64,000 bases of DNA from Streptomyces radicis (GCF_003626575.1 NZ_RBDY01000001.1:186001-250000), one strand, 5' to 3'. Positions 25,553 through 37,788 are shown, counted from the first letter of the stretch. Numbers and translations: made by a program. The notes: a model not told the origin generated them from the sequence alone.

Positions 25553-26977
25553 TCAGGTGTTCTCGGTGTGCGCGGACGTGTCGCGTCCCGCCCCGCGCCG
25601 CCGGGGGACGCGCACGGGGATCCCGGCCTTGGGCCGCAGCGCCGCGAACCCGTCGAGCCGGGGCGGGCGGTCGTCGGCCAGCGCGACATCCCCGGCCTGG
25701 AGCACCGCGGCGAGCACTGCGGGCACGATGACCGCGGCCATCCCGCTGCCCGGGCACCGGCGGCGCGGGGAGCCGTAGGGGAAGTAGGCGGAGGGCGGCA
25801 CGGCGGTCGCCGCCGCGCCGGTCCTGTCCCACCGCTCCGGGTCGAACCGCTCGGGGTCGGCCCAGGACTCGGGCGAGCGGTGGGACGTGAACTGGCTGAG
25901 CATGATCCGGCTGCCCGCCGGGATGCGGTGGCCGTGCAGGTCGAACGCCCTGACGCAGCGGCGGGCGCTCGCCACCACCGGCGGGTGGACGCGCAGGGCC
26001 TCGGCGACCACATGGCCCAGATACTTGAGCCGACGCGCGGTCGAGGCCCGCACCGGCTCGTCGCCCAGCTCGCGCGCGACCTCGCGCCGCGCCTTTGCCA
26101 GCACCTCGGGGTGGGCGAGCAGCCCGTGGAGCGACCAGCCGAGCGCGGAGCTGGTCGGGTCGTAGCTGGCGATGAGGAGGCTGACCACGGTGTCGCGGAC
26201 CGTGTCGTCACCGGCGGGCAGCGCGGAGTGGACCTCGGGCCGCAGCAGGAACCCGATGGGGTCGGCCGGTTCAGGCGTGGTCGTCCGCCCGGCGCGTCGG
26301 CGCGCGATCTCGGCGCGCACGACCCGGTCGACGCGGCCGAGCGGCCCGCGCAGCCGCAACCGGCCCAGGCGGGGCGCGTTCCACAGCAGCAGCGTCAGCA
26401 CGGACGAGCGGTTCAGCACGGTGTGCAGCTGCTCGAGGGTGGCGTCGAGCGCGTCGCCCTCGCGCGCGATGACGCCGGGGCCGATGAACGAGTCGACCGA
26501 CGCCAGCCGCACCGCGTGCCGCAGCTCGGCGTACGCGTCCACCGTCCCGCCCCGCGGCCAGGCCGCGAGGCGGTCGCGCACCCGGTCGAGCACGCGGTCC
26601 GCGTAGGTGTCCACGTGCTCGCGGTCGAACAGCGGGCGCAGCACCTGCCGCATGGCCCGGTTCTCGGCGTTCGGCAGGGCCACGAGGGCGGTGTCGCCCG
26701 CGATGGCCTGGAGCCCGCCGTAGGAGAACTCGAAGTTCTCCGTGCTGCCGAGCACCAGCTCGTTCGCCTCGGCGCCGAACAGGAACGTCCAGCGCAGCGG
26801 TCCGGCGCCGACGGCCGCGACGGGCCCGTAGGTCCGGTGCAGATGGCTCATCCCGGCCGCCACCGAGTCCCTGAAGCCGTCCAACGCCGCCGACATCTCC
26901 CGCGGCGTCCGCGGACCCGGCACGCGCGGGCGTCGGCCGCCCGGCGCGGTCACGGGCCCGAGCAGGGGTGAAGACAC
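25553..26977 (-). CDS. Cytochrome P450
   Basis: A 474-residue soluble P450. The I-helix is LLIASYDPTSSALGWSLHG (an Asp-Pro-Thr variant of the usual AGxxTT), the K-helix ExxR is EALRVHP, the meander is ERFDPERWD, and the heme loop FPYGSPRRRCPGSG places the ligand at Cys408. The FxxGxxxxxCxG arrangement with strong basic charge resembles class III-like or fatty-acid/terpenoid hydroxylases. No ferredoxin or reductase gene is nearby, so redox partners must come from elsewhere. GTG 26977 follows GGGAG at 8 nt. It is the third gene of the cyclase-prenyltransferase operon and likely oxidises the cyclised product. Confidence 0.9.
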   Translation of the reverse strand: MSSPLLGPVTAPGGRRPRVPGPRTPREMSAALDGFRDSVAAGMSHLHRTYGPVAAVGAGPLRWTFLFGAEANELVLGSTENFEFSYGGLQAIAGDTALVALPNAENRAMRQVLRPLFDREHVDTYADRVLDRVRDRLAAWPRGGTVDAYAELRHAVRLASVDSFIGPGVIAREGDALDATLEQLHTVLNRSSVLTLLLWNAPRLGRLRLRGPLGRVDRVVRAEIARRRAGRTTTPEPADPIGFLLRPEVHSALPAGDDTVRDTVVSLLIASYDPTSSALGWSLHGLLAHPEVLAKARREVARELGDEPVRASTARRLKYLGHVVAEALRVHPPVVASARRCVRAFDLHGHRIPAGSRIMLSQFTSHRSPESWADPERFDPERWDRTGAAATAVPPSAYFPYGSPRRRCPGSGMAAVIVPAVLAAVLQAGDVALADDRPPRLDGFAALRPKAGIPVRVPRRRGAGRDTSAHTENT

Positions 26978-27021
26978 GCCAATCTCCCATCCGTTGGGGG
27001 GTGGGGCGATCCGCCCCTGGG

Positions 27022-28146
27022 TCAGCCCGCGGTCGGGCGGGCGAGGCTGTTCTCGCGGGAGTCGATCCGCAGCGCGTCGACGGCGACCATCAGCAGCACC
27101 GTGGCGGCGAGCGCGGGCACGGTGACCGCGGCCGGTACGGACAGGGCCAGGACCAGGGCGATGAACACGAAGGAGAACCACATGTCCTGCTTGAGGACGC
27201 TGTTGGCCCGCGTGCCGACGGCCCTGGCCATCCGCACGGCCTGGACCGCGGCGAACAGCACGGCGGGCACGAGCAGCAGCCATCTCAGGCTGCGCGCGCC
27301 CTCGTTCCCATGCGCGAGGAAGACGAACAGCGGGGCGACCAGGTGCACGCCGACGGTCGTGGCACCGGCCGCGACGGCGGCGGCCCGCCGGGTCGCGAAC
27401 ACGGTGGCCGAGGTGCGCAGCCCGGTCCGCTTGTCGCCGTCGTAGTCGGGGACGTTCTTCACCAGGCCCTTGGCCACGAACCACAGCGTGATCAGGGCGA
27501 GCAGCCACCAGAACGCGGCCGGGTCGGGGCGCGGGTCGACCCGGCCCGTGGCGAAGCGGGCCACCCCATACCCGAAGACGAAGGGCCCGTAGCCGGCGAG
27601 GGCGAAGCCGAACAGTCCCGCGACGGGCCTGGCCTTGAGCCGCAGCGGCCGGTAGGAGTACTGGTGCGAGCCGGCGAGCACCACGAGGAAGACGGCCGCG
27701 GGCCCGGGCCCGAGCGGCAGCGACGCCAGCGCCACCACCGCGCTCCAGACCACCAGGGCGGTCCTGTACCGGTGCCAGCCGATCTCGCCGACCAGGCCGA
27801 GCCGCCCCGGCATGTTGACGCTGTCCTCGTCGACGTCGGTGTGGACGTTGTAGAGGTTGGCCAGCATCCCGGTCGTCAGCATGAGGAACGCGCCGAGCCA
27901 GAACTGCCAGCGCACGTCGCCCGCGACGATGCCGTAGCCGAGCGCGAAGACGGTCAGGCTGGGCGTGCAGGTCCGCGGCCTGCTCAGCGCCACCAGCACG
28001 CGCGCCACGCGCGCGGCGCCCACGGTCCCCTGGCTGCGGCGGACCAGGCGCACCAGCTCGTGCGGGGGTAACGCCGCCCACTCCCGGGTCGGCCGCGAGG
28101 GCGCGGGCTCCGCCTCCGGCAGGGTCTCGCCCTCACTCCGCGCCAC
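27022..28146 (-). CDS. UbiA-family prenyltransferase
   Basis: A 374-residue integral membrane protein with eight or nine helices. The first Asp-rich motif is N100-xxx-D104-xxx-D108 (NVHTDVDED) and the second is D234-Y-D-G-D238 (KNVPDYDGDKRTG), both facing Mg2+ and the prenyl diphosphate. UbiA enzymes attach a prenyl chain to an aromatic or other acceptor; some bacterial members instead act as terpene synthases. An N-terminal 45-residue charged extension is unusual. GTG 28146 is preceded by GGGGGAA and lies inside the upstream cyclase gene (14-bp overlap), so the two are coupled. The acceptor is unknown. Confidence 0.92.
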   Translation of the reverse strand: MARSEGETLPEAEPAPSRPTREWAALPPHELVRLVRRSQGTVGAARVARVLVALSRPRTCTPSLTVFALGYGIVAGDVRWQFWLGAFLMLTTGMLANLYNVHTDVDEDSVNMPGRLGLVGEIGWHRYRTALVVWSAVVALASLPLGPGPAAVFLVVLAGSHQYSYRPLRLKARPVAGLFGFALAGYGPFVFGYGVARFATGRVDPRPDPAAFWWLLALITLWFVAKGLVKNVPDYDGDKRTGLRTSATVFATRRAAAVAAGATTVGVHLVAPLFVFLAHGNEGARSLRWLLLVPAVLFAAVQAVRMARAVGTRANSVLKQDMWFSFVFIALVLALSVPAAVTVPALAATVLLMVAVDALRIDSRENSLARPTAG

Positions 28147-30115
28147 GGTCGTTCCCCCGTTCCGCGGCGACCCGCGTCTCCGGTCGGCCCGTCGGCTCGG
28201 CGGGCTCGGCGGGCTCGCGGGGCGCGAGGTATCTGCCGAGCGCGATGACGGGCATCGCCTGGACGATCGCCGGATACGAGAAGTAGATCTCGCCCGGCTG
28301 GCCGGTCGCGGTGAAGACCTCCTCGTGCCACGAGCCGTCGGGCCGCTGGCTCTCCCCGAGCCAGGCGAACGCCGCGCGCACCCGCTCGTCGTCCGCGCCC
28401 ACCCCGGCGGCGTGCAGGGCGAGCAGCGCCCAGGCGGTCTGCGACGGGGTGCTCGGGCCGCGGCCTCGGTGCGCCCTGTCCTCGTAGGACCGGCAGTCCT
28501 CGCCCCAGCCGCCGTCCGCGTTCTGGTGCTCGAGCAGCCAGTCGACCGCCCGGCGGACGCGCGGGTCGCCGGGGTCGACGCCCGCGGCGACGAGCCCGGG
28601 CACCGCGCTGCCGGTCCCGTAGACGTGGTTGACGCCCCACCGGCCGAACCACGAGCCGTCGGGCTCCTGCTGGGCCAGCAGCCACCTGGCTCCTGCCGCG
28701 GCCGACGCCCCAGGGCCCAGGGCTTCCAGGACATGGCCCGTGACATCGGCGACGGGCACGTCGAGCATCGGGCCGTGGTCGTTGTAGGGCAGGCGCTGCG
28801 AGAGCTCGGTGAGCCGCGACAGGTCGCCGGACTCGTAGGCGGCCCACCCGCCCCCGCGGGACTGGAGCCCGACGAGCCAGCCCCTGCCCCGCTCGACCGC
28901 CTCGGCCTCGACCGCCTCGGCCTCGGCGGGGGGCGGCTCCTCGTGCGCGGCGCGGAGGCGGGTGAGCGCGGTGACGGCGACCGCGGTGTCGTCCACGTCG
29001 GGGAAGGCGTTCAGGCCCGGGGAGAACGGCCAGCCGCCGGGCGGCACTTCGGGCCGGTCGCGCTGCCAGTCGCCGCCGCTCGCGGACTGCGTGGCCACCA
29101 GCCAGGCGCGGGCCCGCCCGACCGCGGGGTGCGTGGGCTCCACCCCCGCGTCGGCCAGGGCGAGCAGCGAGTAGGCCGTGTCCCACACGGCCCCTGGGCA
29201 CGGGACGATCCGGCGCTCGACCCCGTCGGGCGTCTCGACCGTCTCGCCGAAGCCGTCGAGCGCGGTGAGCGCCGCGCGGTAGGCGTTGCTCTCGGCGGTG
29301 TGGCCGAGCGCCTTGAGGGCCAGCGTGCCGAGCGCCGAGAACAGGAACACGTGGAACCACGACCCGTTCGCCTGCTGATGGCGCAGCAGCCACAGCTCCG
29401 CGCGCGCCAGCGCCCGGTTCCGCAGGGGGCGCAGCGGGTGCCGGTGGTAGGCGCCCATGACCCGCTCCGCCGCGCCGGGCCGCGCGGCCTCGGCGGGTGA
29501 CGCGGGATCGCGCAGCTCGGGCAGGTCGAACCCGGCGGGCCTGACGGGCCGCCGGGCCGCGATGACCGAGAGCGGCGTGAGCAGGTGCCGCGACCACACG
29601 CCGAGCGAGCGCACCGCGACCGGGACACCCGCGGGGAGCAGGATCTGCTCGGGCAGGACGGGCGGAACGCGGTCCCACCCGCGGATGCCGAGCAGGGCGA
29701 GCCAGAAGTGGGTCTCGGTGCGCGCCGCGTCGAGCCCGCCGTGGCGTCGGCAGAACTCCGCGGCCGCCCGCAGGTGCGGCTCGTCGGTCCTGTCACCGGA
29801 CAACCGCAGCGCGACATACGCCTCGGCGGTCACGGACAGGTGCCCAGGGCCCCCGGGGAACATCGGCCACGACCCGTCGTCGCGCTGTCCCCGGCGCACG
29901 CGCCTGGCGGTGCGTTCGAGCACGGTCGTGTCGGCGACGCCCAGGCAGTGCCGGGTGATGATGTCGGCCGACTCGGCGCTGACGTTGGTGTGCGGTCCCT
30001 CGTACCAGTGCCCGTCGTCGTGCTGGCGCGCGAGCAGGTTGTCGATTCCGCGGGCGAGGACCTTGTGGGTGTGGATGTCGGTGGCGCGGAGTTCGGTGGC
30101 GTGGATGTCGTTCAT
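28133..30115 (-). CDS. Squalene/hopene cyclase-like class II terpene cyclase
   Basis: A 660-residue protein of the SHC/class II cyclase fold. The catalytic DXDD motif is D373-V-D-D376, at the same position as in classical hopene cyclases. QW-type repeats are plentiful (GSWPMFPGG, ANGSWFHVF, GGGWAAYESG, PDGSWFGRWG, ADGGWGEDC, PDGSWHEE), and the C-terminal QTAWALLAL plus GEIYFSYPAIVQAMPVIALGRYL is typical. Classical SHC cyclises squalene; the partner UbiA prenyltransferase and P450 suggest this copy may act on another isoprenoid or a prenylated acceptor. First gene of a five-gene minus-strand operon; ATG 30115 has GGAG 11 nt upstream. Confidence 0.9.
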   Translation of the reverse strand: MNDIHATELRATDIHTHKVLARGIDNLLARQHDDGHWYEGPHTNVSAESADIITRHCLGVADTTVLERTARRVRRGQRDDGSWPMFPGGPGHLSVTAEAYVALRLSGDRTDEPHLRAAAEFCRRHGGLDAARTETHFWLALLGIRGWDRVPPVLPEQILLPAGVPVAVRSLGVWSRHLLTPLSVIAARRPVRPAGFDLPELRDPASPAEAARPGAAERVMGAYHRHPLRPLRNRALARAELWLLRHQQANGSWFHVFLFSALGTLALKALGHTAESNAYRAALTALDGFGETVETPDGVERRIVPCPGAVWDTAYSLLALADAGVEPTHPAVGRARAWLVATQSASGGDWQRDRPEVPPGGWPFSPGLNAFPDVDDTAVAVTALTRLRAAHEEPPPAEAEAVEAEAVERGRGWLVGLQSRGGGWAAYESGDLSRLTELSQRLPYNDHGPMLDVPVADVTGHVLEALGPGASAAAGARWLLAQQEPDGSWFGRWGVNHVYGTGSAVPGLVAAGVDPGDPRVRRAVDWLLEHQNADGGWGEDCRSYEDRAHRGRGPSTPSQTAWALLALHAAGVGADDERVRAAFAWLGESQRPDGSWHEEVFTATGQPGEIYFSYPAIVQAMPVIALGRYLAPREPAEPAEPTGRPETRVAAERGNDRGAE

Positions 30116-32574
<2,459 letters not shown>

Positions 32575-32578
<4 letters not shown>

Positions 32579-33504
32579 GCGCCCCCCACACCCCCCGCCC
32601 GCCCCGCAAGCACACCGCGCTCCCCAAGGCCCGCATCCTGATCGAGGCCCTGCCCTGGCTGACGCGGCACCACGGCAGGACCGTCGTCATCAAGTTCGGC
32701 GGCAACGCCATGGTGGACGACGCGCTCAAGGCCGCGTTCGCCCAGGACGTGGTGTTCCTGCGGCACGCCGGGCTGCACCCGGTCGTCGTGCACGGCGGCG
32801 GCCCCCAGATCAGCGCCCAGCTCGACCGGCTCGGCCTGGACTCCGAGTTCCGCGCGGGGCTGCGCGTGACCACCCCCGAGGCCATGGACGTGGTCAGGAT
32901 GGTGCTGGCGGGCCAGGTCCAGCGCGAGCTGGTCGGCCTGCTCAACCGGCACGGCCCGCTCGCCGTCGGCATGACCGGCGAGGACGCCCACCTGATGTCC
33001 GCCGTCAAGCGCTACGCCGACGTCGATGGGGAGCGCGTCGACCTCGGCCGGGTCGGCGAGGTCACCGCCACCGACACCGGCGCGATCGAGGCCCTGCTGC
33101 GCGACGGCCGCATCCCGGTCGTCTCGTCCGTCGCCCGCGGCGCCGACGACGACCACGTCTACAACGTCAACGCCGACACCGCCGCCGCCGCGCTTGCCGC
33201 CGCGCTGCGCGCCGAGACGCTGATGGTGCTCACCGATGTCGAGGGCCTCTACGCCGACTGGCCCGCGAGCGACGAGGTCATCAGCAGGCTCACCGAGAGC
33301 GAGTTGGAGAAGCTGCTGCCCGACCTGGCCAGCGGCATGGTGCCCAAGATGGAGGGCTGCCTGCACGCCGTGCGGAACGGCGTGCGCACCGCGCGGGTCA
33401 TAGACGGACGCGTCCCGCACGCCATCCTGCTGGAGATCTTCACGGACGAGGGGATCGGGACGATGGTCGTGCCCGACGGGGCAGGCGAGGGAGAGCCGAC
33501 ATGA
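32575..33504 (+). CDS. argB: Acetylglutamate kinase
   Basis: A 309-residue amino acid kinase. VIKFGGNAM (about residues 38-46) binds ATP phosphate, HGGGPQIS (about residues 75-82) binds acetylglutamate, and [15 protein letters not shown] is the later substrate loop. It phosphorylates N-acetylglutamate, the usual point of arginine feedback. The N-terminal extension (about 25 residues) is consistent with an arginine-sensitive hexameric form. ATG 32575 overlaps the argJ stop (ATGA). Confidence 0.97.
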
Positions 33505-34751
33505 ACGCCACAGCCCAGAACGCCACCGCCCCCACCGACACCGCCCCCACCGACGCCGCTTCGGGCAACGCCGCGCTCACCGCCCGCTGGCAGGGCGCCC
33601 TGATGGACAACTACGGCACCCCGAGGCTGCCCCTCACCCATGGCGAGGGCGCCCGCCTGTGGGACGCCGAGGGGCGCGCGTACCTCGACTTCGTCGGGGG
33701 CATCGCCGTCAACTCCCTCGGCACGGGGCACCCCGCCGTGGTCCGCGCCGTCAGCGAGCAGGTCGCGCGCCTCGGCCATGTCTCCAACCTGTTCGTGGCC
33801 GAGCCCCCGGTCGCCCTGGCCGAGCGGCTGCTTGCGCTCGCGGGCCGCCCAGGGCGTGTCTTCTTCTGCAACTCGGGCGCCGAGTCCGTCGAGGCGGCGT
33901 TCAAGATCGGCCGCCTCACCGGGCGTTCGCACATGGTCGCCGCCGAGGGAGGGTTCCACGGCCGCACCATGGGCGCCCTGGCCCTCACCGGGCAGCCCGC
34001 CAAGCAGGACCCGTTCCGGCCGCTGCCCGGCGATGTCACCCATGTCCCCTACGGCGACGCCGACGCGCTGCGGGCCGCGGTCACGACCGACACCGCCCTG
34101 GTGATCCTCGAGCCCATCCAGGGCGAGAACGGCGTGGTCGTGCCCCCCGGCGGCTATCTCGCCGAGGCCCGCGCGATCACGCGCGCCACCGGGACGCTGC
34201 TGGTCCTCGACGAGGTGCAGACGGGCATCGGGCGCACCGGGCACTGGCTCGCCGGGCAGGCCGAGGGCGTCGACGCCGATGTGATCACGCTCGCCAAGGG
34301 GCTTGCCGGTGGCCTGCCGATCGGCGCGACCCTGGCGTTCGGCGAGGCGGCCGAGCTGCTCACGGCGGGGACGCACGGCTCGACGTTCGGCGGGAACCCC
34401 GTCTCGTGCGCCGCCGCCCTCGCCGTCCTCGACACCATCGCCTCCGACGACCTGCTGCGACGCGTCAAGGCCGCGGGGGAGCGGCTGCGTGAAGGCGTCT
34501 GGGGCCTGGGGCACCCCTTGGTCGACCGCGTCAGGGGCGCCGGGCTGCTGCTGGGTATCGTGCTCACCGAGCCCCTGGCACCCCAGGTGCAACGTGCGGC
34601 TCAGGACGCCGGGTTCCTGGTGAACGCGGTCGCGCCCGACGTGGTGCGGCTCGCCCCGCCCCTCGTCGTGGGGGACGCGGAGGTGGACGCGTTGCTCGGG
34701 GCCCTGCCCGGCATCCTGGACGCCGCCGACACGTCGGCCGCGGCGCGATGA
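33501..34751 (+). CDS. argD: Acetylornithine aminotransferase
   Basis: A 416-residue class III PLP aminotransferase. [15 protein letters not shown] binds the phosphate, [14 protein letters not shown] contains the PLP-ring Asp, and the Schiff-base Lys is in [12 protein letters not shown]. It converts N-acetylglutamate semialdehyde to N-acetylornithine. The first 25 residues are an Ala/Thr/Asn-rich extension not needed for the fold. ATG 33501 overlaps the argB stop (ATGA). Confidence 0.97.
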   Translation: MNATAQNATAPTDTAPTDAASGNAALTARWQGALMDNYGTPRLPLTHGEGARLWDAEGRAYLDFVGGIAVNSLGTGHPAVVRAVSEQVARLGHVSNLFVAEPPVALAERLLALAGRPGRVFFCNSGAESVEAAFKIGRLTGRSHMVAAEGGFHGRTMGALALTGQPAKQDPFRPLPGDVTHVPYGDADALRAAVTTDTALVILEPIQGENGVVVPPGGYLAEARAITRATGTLLVLDEVQTGIGRTGHWLAGQAEGVDADVITLAKGLAGGLPIGATLAFGEAAELLTAGTHGSTFGGNPVSCAAALAVLDTIASDDLLRRVKAAGERLREGVWGLGHPLVDRVRGAGLLLGIVLTEPLAPQVQRAAQDAGFLVNAVAPDVVRLAPPLVVGDAEVDALLGALPGILDAADTSAAAR

Positions 34752-34754
34752 GCG

Positions 34755-34787
34755 GCGCAACGCGATGAGCTGTGCAACGCGATGACC
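34755..34787. repeat. Two near-identical 13-bp units between argD and argR
   Basis: GCGCAACGCGATGA and GTGCAACGCGATGA follow each other in the 50-bp argD-argR gap. Probably a slippage duplication; no operator function is visible. Confidence 0.6.
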
Positions 34788-34801
34788 AACGATGAGGGAG
34801 C

Positions 34802-35350
34802 ATGACCGAGGAGCGGCAGCCCGCCGGGAGCGCAGTACCGCAGACCCGGACCGCCCGCCACCGGCGGATCGTCGACATCCTGGGCCGGCAGCCGGTGCGC
34901 TCGCAGAGCCAGCTGGCCAAGCTGCTGGCCGACGACGGACTGAGCGTCACCCAGGCGACGCTCAGCCGCGACCTCGACGAGCTGGGCGCGGTGAAGATCC
35001 GCAACACCGGGGGGGAGCTGATCTACGCGGTGCCGAGCGAGGGGGGCTTCCGCACCCCTCAGGCGCCGCTCGGCGAGTCGGCCAAGGAGGTGCGGATGGC
35101 GCGCCTCGCGGAGGAGCTGCTGATCTCCGCCGAGGCGTCGGCCAACCTGGTGGTGCTGCGCACGCCCCCGGGCGCCGCGCAGTTCCTGTCCTCGGTGATC
35201 GACCAGGCGCAGCTCCACGACATCCTCGGCACCGTCGCGGGTGACGACACGGTGCTGCTGATCACCCGTCACCCGACGGGCGGCCAGCGGCTGGCGGACC
35301 ATCTGCTGCGGCTGGTGCAGCGGCAGCAGGACTCCTCGGGGGAGGGCTGA
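34802..35350 (+). CDS. argR: Arginine repressor
   Basis: A 182-residue ArgR/AhrC protein. The N-terminal winged helix ([22 protein letters not shown], then [18 protein letters not shown]) binds ARG boxes. The C-terminal domain with [15 protein letters not shown] and [14 protein letters not shown] forms the arginine-binding hexamer core; GDD is the ligand Asp pair. It should repress both the argC and argG promoters in this window. ATG 34802 has GAGGGAG upstream. The 3' end overlaps the convergent ispH gene by 89 bp. Confidence 0.96.
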   Translation: MTEERQPAGSAVPQTRTARHRRIVDILGRQPVRSQSQLAKLLADDGLSVTQATLSRDLDELGAVKIRNTGGELIYAVPSEGGFRTPQAPLGESAKEVRMARLAEELLISAEASANLVVLRTPPGAAQFLSSVIDQAQLHDILGTVAGDDTVLLITRHPTGGQRLADHLLRLVQRQQDSSGEG

Positions 35351-36278
35351 CCGCGGCCAGCCGCCTCGGCAGCGCGAACCGCAGCGTCTCATCGGCCACC
35401 TGCACCTCCTCCACCTCCGCGAACCCCCGCTCGGCCAGCGCGGCGACGAGCCCGGACACCGGCACCTCGGGGACGGAGGCGCCGGAGCTGACGCCCACGG
35501 TGGTCACGCCGTCGAACCACTCGTCCCTGACCTGCCCCGCGTCGTCGATCAGCCGCGCGTCGCCCGCGCCCGCGCGCAGCGCCACCTCGACGAGGCGCGC
35601 GGAGTTCGACGAGTTGGCCGAGCCGACGACCAGCAGCAGGTCGCAGCGGGGAGCGATGGCGCGGACCGCGTCCTGTCGGTTCTGGCTGGCGTAGCAGATG
35701 TCGTCGCCCGGCGGGTCGGTCAGCAGCGGCAGCCGCTCGCGCAGCGCGCCGACCGTCTCGGCGACCTCGTCGACGGCGAGCGTCGTCTGGGACAGCCACA
35801 CGACGCGCTCGGGGTCGGCCACCGGGAGCGCCCTCGCCTGCTCGGGCGACTCCACCACCGTGATCCGCCCCGGGGCGTGGCCCACCGTGCCGGTCACCTC
35901 CTCGTGCCCGGCGTGGCCGACGAGCGCGATCTGGTACCCCTCGGCGGCGAACCGTTCCGCCTCGCGGTGGACCTTGGTGACCAGGGGGCAGACCGCGTCC
36001 ACCACGGACAGCTCGCGCTCGGCCGCCTGGGCGTGCACCTCGGGGGCCACCCCGTGCGCCGAGAGCACCACGACGGAGCCGACCGGCACCTCGTCGAGCT
36101 CGTCGACGAAGACGGCGCCCCGGTCGGCCAGGTCCCTGACCACGTGCGTGTTGTGCACGATCTGCCGCCGGACGTAGACCGGGGGGCCATGGCGCTCGAG
36201 CACCCGTTCCACGGTCTCGATCGCCCGCTCCACGCCCGCGCAGAACCCGCGCGGGGCGGCCAGCAGTACCTTCCCCAT
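35262..36278 (-). CDS. ispH: 4-hydroxy-3-methylbut-2-enyl diphosphate reductase
   Basis: A 338-residue Fe-S enzyme making IPP and DMAPP, the last step of the MEP pathway. The three cluster ligands are Cys13 (GFCAGVERA), Cys97 (AVCPLVTK) and Cys195 (DDICYASQN). His residues in IVHNTHVV and [10 protein letters not shown] and the SSNSARL loop complete the site. A 30-residue Pro/Ala-rich tail overlaps argR and is atypical. ATG 36278 follows GAAGG at 6 nt. Streptomyces normally have a housekeeping ispH elsewhere, so this looks like an extra copy feeding a dedicated isoprenoid pathway. It follows the polyprenyl synthase gene by 35 bp. Confidence 0.95.
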   Translation of the reverse strand: MGKVLLAAPRGFCAGVERAIETVERVLERHGPPVYVRRQIVHNTHVVRDLADRGAVFVDELDEVPVGSVVVLSAHGVAPEVHAQAAERELSVVDAVCPLVTKVHREAERFAAEGYQIALVGHAGHEEVTGTVGHAPGRITVVESPEQARALPVADPERVVWLSQTTLAVDEVAETVGALRERLPLLTDPPGDDICYASQNRQDAVRAIAPRCDLLLVVGSANSSNSARLVEVALRAGAGDARLIDDAGQVRDEWFDGVTTVGVSSGASVPEVPVSGLVAALAERGFAEVEEVQVADETLRFALPRRLAAVSPPPRSPAAAAPAAADGPPAAGRPSGDG

Positions 36279-36313
36279 CGAAAGCCTTCTCCCTCGGCGC
36301 CCTTCGGCGTCCG

Positions 36314-37384
36314 TCAGCGGTCTCGGTGCCCGGCGAGCCGGGCCAGCGCGGCCAGGTGCGCCCCGGCCGGGTCGGCGGGCTCGGCGGCGTCGAGGCAGGC
36401 GAGCGCCAGGCGCAGCTCCTCCTCGGCCGCCTCCTCCGCCCACGCCCGGCCGCCCGCCTCCTCCACCAGGGACGCGAGCAGCGCCGTCTCCTCCGGCTCG
36501 GGCGGCGGGGCCTGGCCCGGGTCCCTGCGCTGCTCGCGGGTGTACTGCTCGGACAGGCGGCGCGCGGCAGGGGTGCCCGAGTCGAGCGCGGCGACGACCG
36601 GCAGGGACTTCTTCCGGTTGGCCAGGTCCGCCCCCGCGGGCTTGCCGGTGACGGCCGGGTCGCCCCAGATGCCGAGCAGGTCGTCGGTGAGCTGGAACGC
36701 CATGCCCAGGTGGGTGCCGAACCGCCGCAGCGACTCGACGCGTTCGGGCGAGGCGCCGCCCCACAGCGCGCCGAGGGCGCACGAACAGGCGAGCAGCGCC
36801 GCCGTCTTGCGCTCGGTCATGGCCAGGCACTCGGGGAGCGACACATGGAAGCGGTCCTCGAAGCTGATGTCCGTGTGCTCGCCCTCGATCAGCTGGGTGG
36901 TGGCCTCGCTGAGCCAGCGGATGCCGGTGACGGCGGCGAGCGGGGCGGGCTGCTCGGTCAGCACCCTGCTGGCGTGCATCAGCAGCGCGTCCCCGGCGAG
37001 CAGCGCGGCGGACGAGCCGAACACCGTCCAGGCGGTGGCCCGGTGGCGGCGCGTGGTGTCGCCGTCGAGGATGTCGTCGTGCAGCAGCGAGAAGTTGTGC
37101 ACCAGCTCGACGGCCACGGCGGGGGCCACCGCCTCCTCGGCGCTGCCGCCCACGGCCTCGGCGCAGCCGAAGACCAGCGCGGGGCGCAGGGCCTTGCCCG
37201 CGGGGGCGTCGTCGGGGCGGCCCGAGGCGTCGGTCCAGCCGAAGTGGTACGAAGCCACGCGGGCCACCGGCGTGGGCAGCCGGTGGATCCACTGGCGCAG
37301 GGCGGGGTCGAGCAGCGCGCGGGCGTCGCGCAGGGTGTCGCGGGCGGTGTGCGCTCCGCCCGCCGTGTCAGGGACGGTGGTCAT
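36314..37384 (-). CDS. Polyprenyl diphosphate synthase (IdsA/IspA type)
   Basis: A 356-residue trans-prenyl synthase. The first Asp-rich motif is D103-D-I-L-D107 ([14 protein letters not shown]). The second is D234-D-L-L-G-I-W-G-D242, with the DDxxGxxxD form common in actinobacteria. KALRPAL and the FQLTDD core are also standard. It condenses IPP with allylic diphosphates; product chain length is not readable, but relatives in Streptomyces hopanoid clusters have the same YHFGW and [14 protein letters not shown] pattern. ATG 37384 overlaps the ispG remnant stop (ATGA), showing that the genes were once one operon. Confidence 0.93.
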   Translation of the reverse strand: MTTVPDTAGGAHTARDTLRDARALLDPALRQWIHRLPTPVARVASYHFGWTDASGRPDDAPAGKALRPALVFGCAEAVGGSAEEAVAPAVAVELVHNFSLLHDDILDGDTTRRHRATAWTVFGSSAALLAGDALLMHASRVLTEQPAPLAAVTGIRWLSEATTQLIEGEHTDISFEDRFHVSLPECLAMTERKTAALLACSCALGALWGGASPERVESLRRFGTHLGMAFQLTDDLLGIWGDPAVTGKPAGADLANRKKSLPVVAALDSGTPAARRLSEQYTREQRRDPGQAPPPEPEETALLASLVEEAGGRAWAEEAAEEELRLALACLDAAEPADPAGAHLAALARLAGHRDR

Positions 37385-37629
37385 GACGGGGCCTCGGCTT
37401 CCTGGCGGTGCTCGGTGGGGGCGGGTGGCTCGGTGGGGGCGACGGGCTCGGTGGCGGCGGCCGTCCCGGTGAGGGCGAGCGCCTCCTCGACGAGCGCCTC
37501 GACGACGCGGGACTCAGGGACGGTGCGCATCATGTCGCCCTTGACGAAGATGTGACCCTGGCCGTCGCCCGATGAAACACCCGGATGCGTCTCCCTCGCC
37601 TCGCCCGGGCCGTTGACGACGCAGCCCAC
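37381..37629 (-). pseudogene. ispG: 3' stump of ispG (HMB-PP synthase)
   Basis: The frame encodes [10 protein letters not shown], the Fe-S cluster and substrate loop of IspG, then [27 protein letters not shown], the normal IspG C terminus, plus an Ala/Pro/Glu tail. Upstream of GCVVNG the frame soon loses similarity ([11 protein letters not shown]) and meets a TGA at 37681-37683, so some 320 of about 385 residues are missing. It is the remnant of a gene that stood first in ispG-polyprenyl synthase-ispH and keeps the 4-bp overlap with its neighbour. A functional copy must exist elsewhere. Confidence 0.85.
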
Positions 37630-37680
37630 TGCCGCGGCGGGCCGCCGCGGGGGGTCCCGGCATGCAGAGATCGACGGGCA

Positions 37681-37788
37681 TCACGCCACTCCCTCATCCG
37701 GATCGCTGATCACATCGCTGATCACCTTGCTGATCACGATGTTCAGCTTGACCGTTCGGAGTAGCGGCTGGAACAGCGCGTTGCGCAT
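37681..37788 (-). CDS. Possible 35-residue peptide upstream of the ispG remnant
   Basis: The minus-strand frame starts at ATG 37788 with AGGGGG 11 nt upstream and ends at TGA 37681-37683. The product (beginning MRNALFQPLLRTVKL) has a short repeated pattern VIS-K/D in its second half and reads as amphipathic. The DNA here is clearly less GC-rich than its surroundings. I do not recognise it. It could be a genuine small peptide, a leader, or chance coding in the scar of the ispG deletion. Confidence 0.3.
   Translation of the reverse strand: MRNALFQPLLRTVKLNIVISKVISDVISDPDEGVA
37705..37737. repeat. Three tandem 12-bp units (GCTGATCAC core)
   Basis: GCTGATCAC occurs at 37705-37713, 37717-37725 and 37729-37737, a 12-bp period, each centred on the palindrome TGATCA. 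It lies just upstream of the ispG remnant and within the small minus-strand frame, where it encodes the VIS repeats. It could be a regulator-binding array or simple slippage. Confidence 0.7.
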
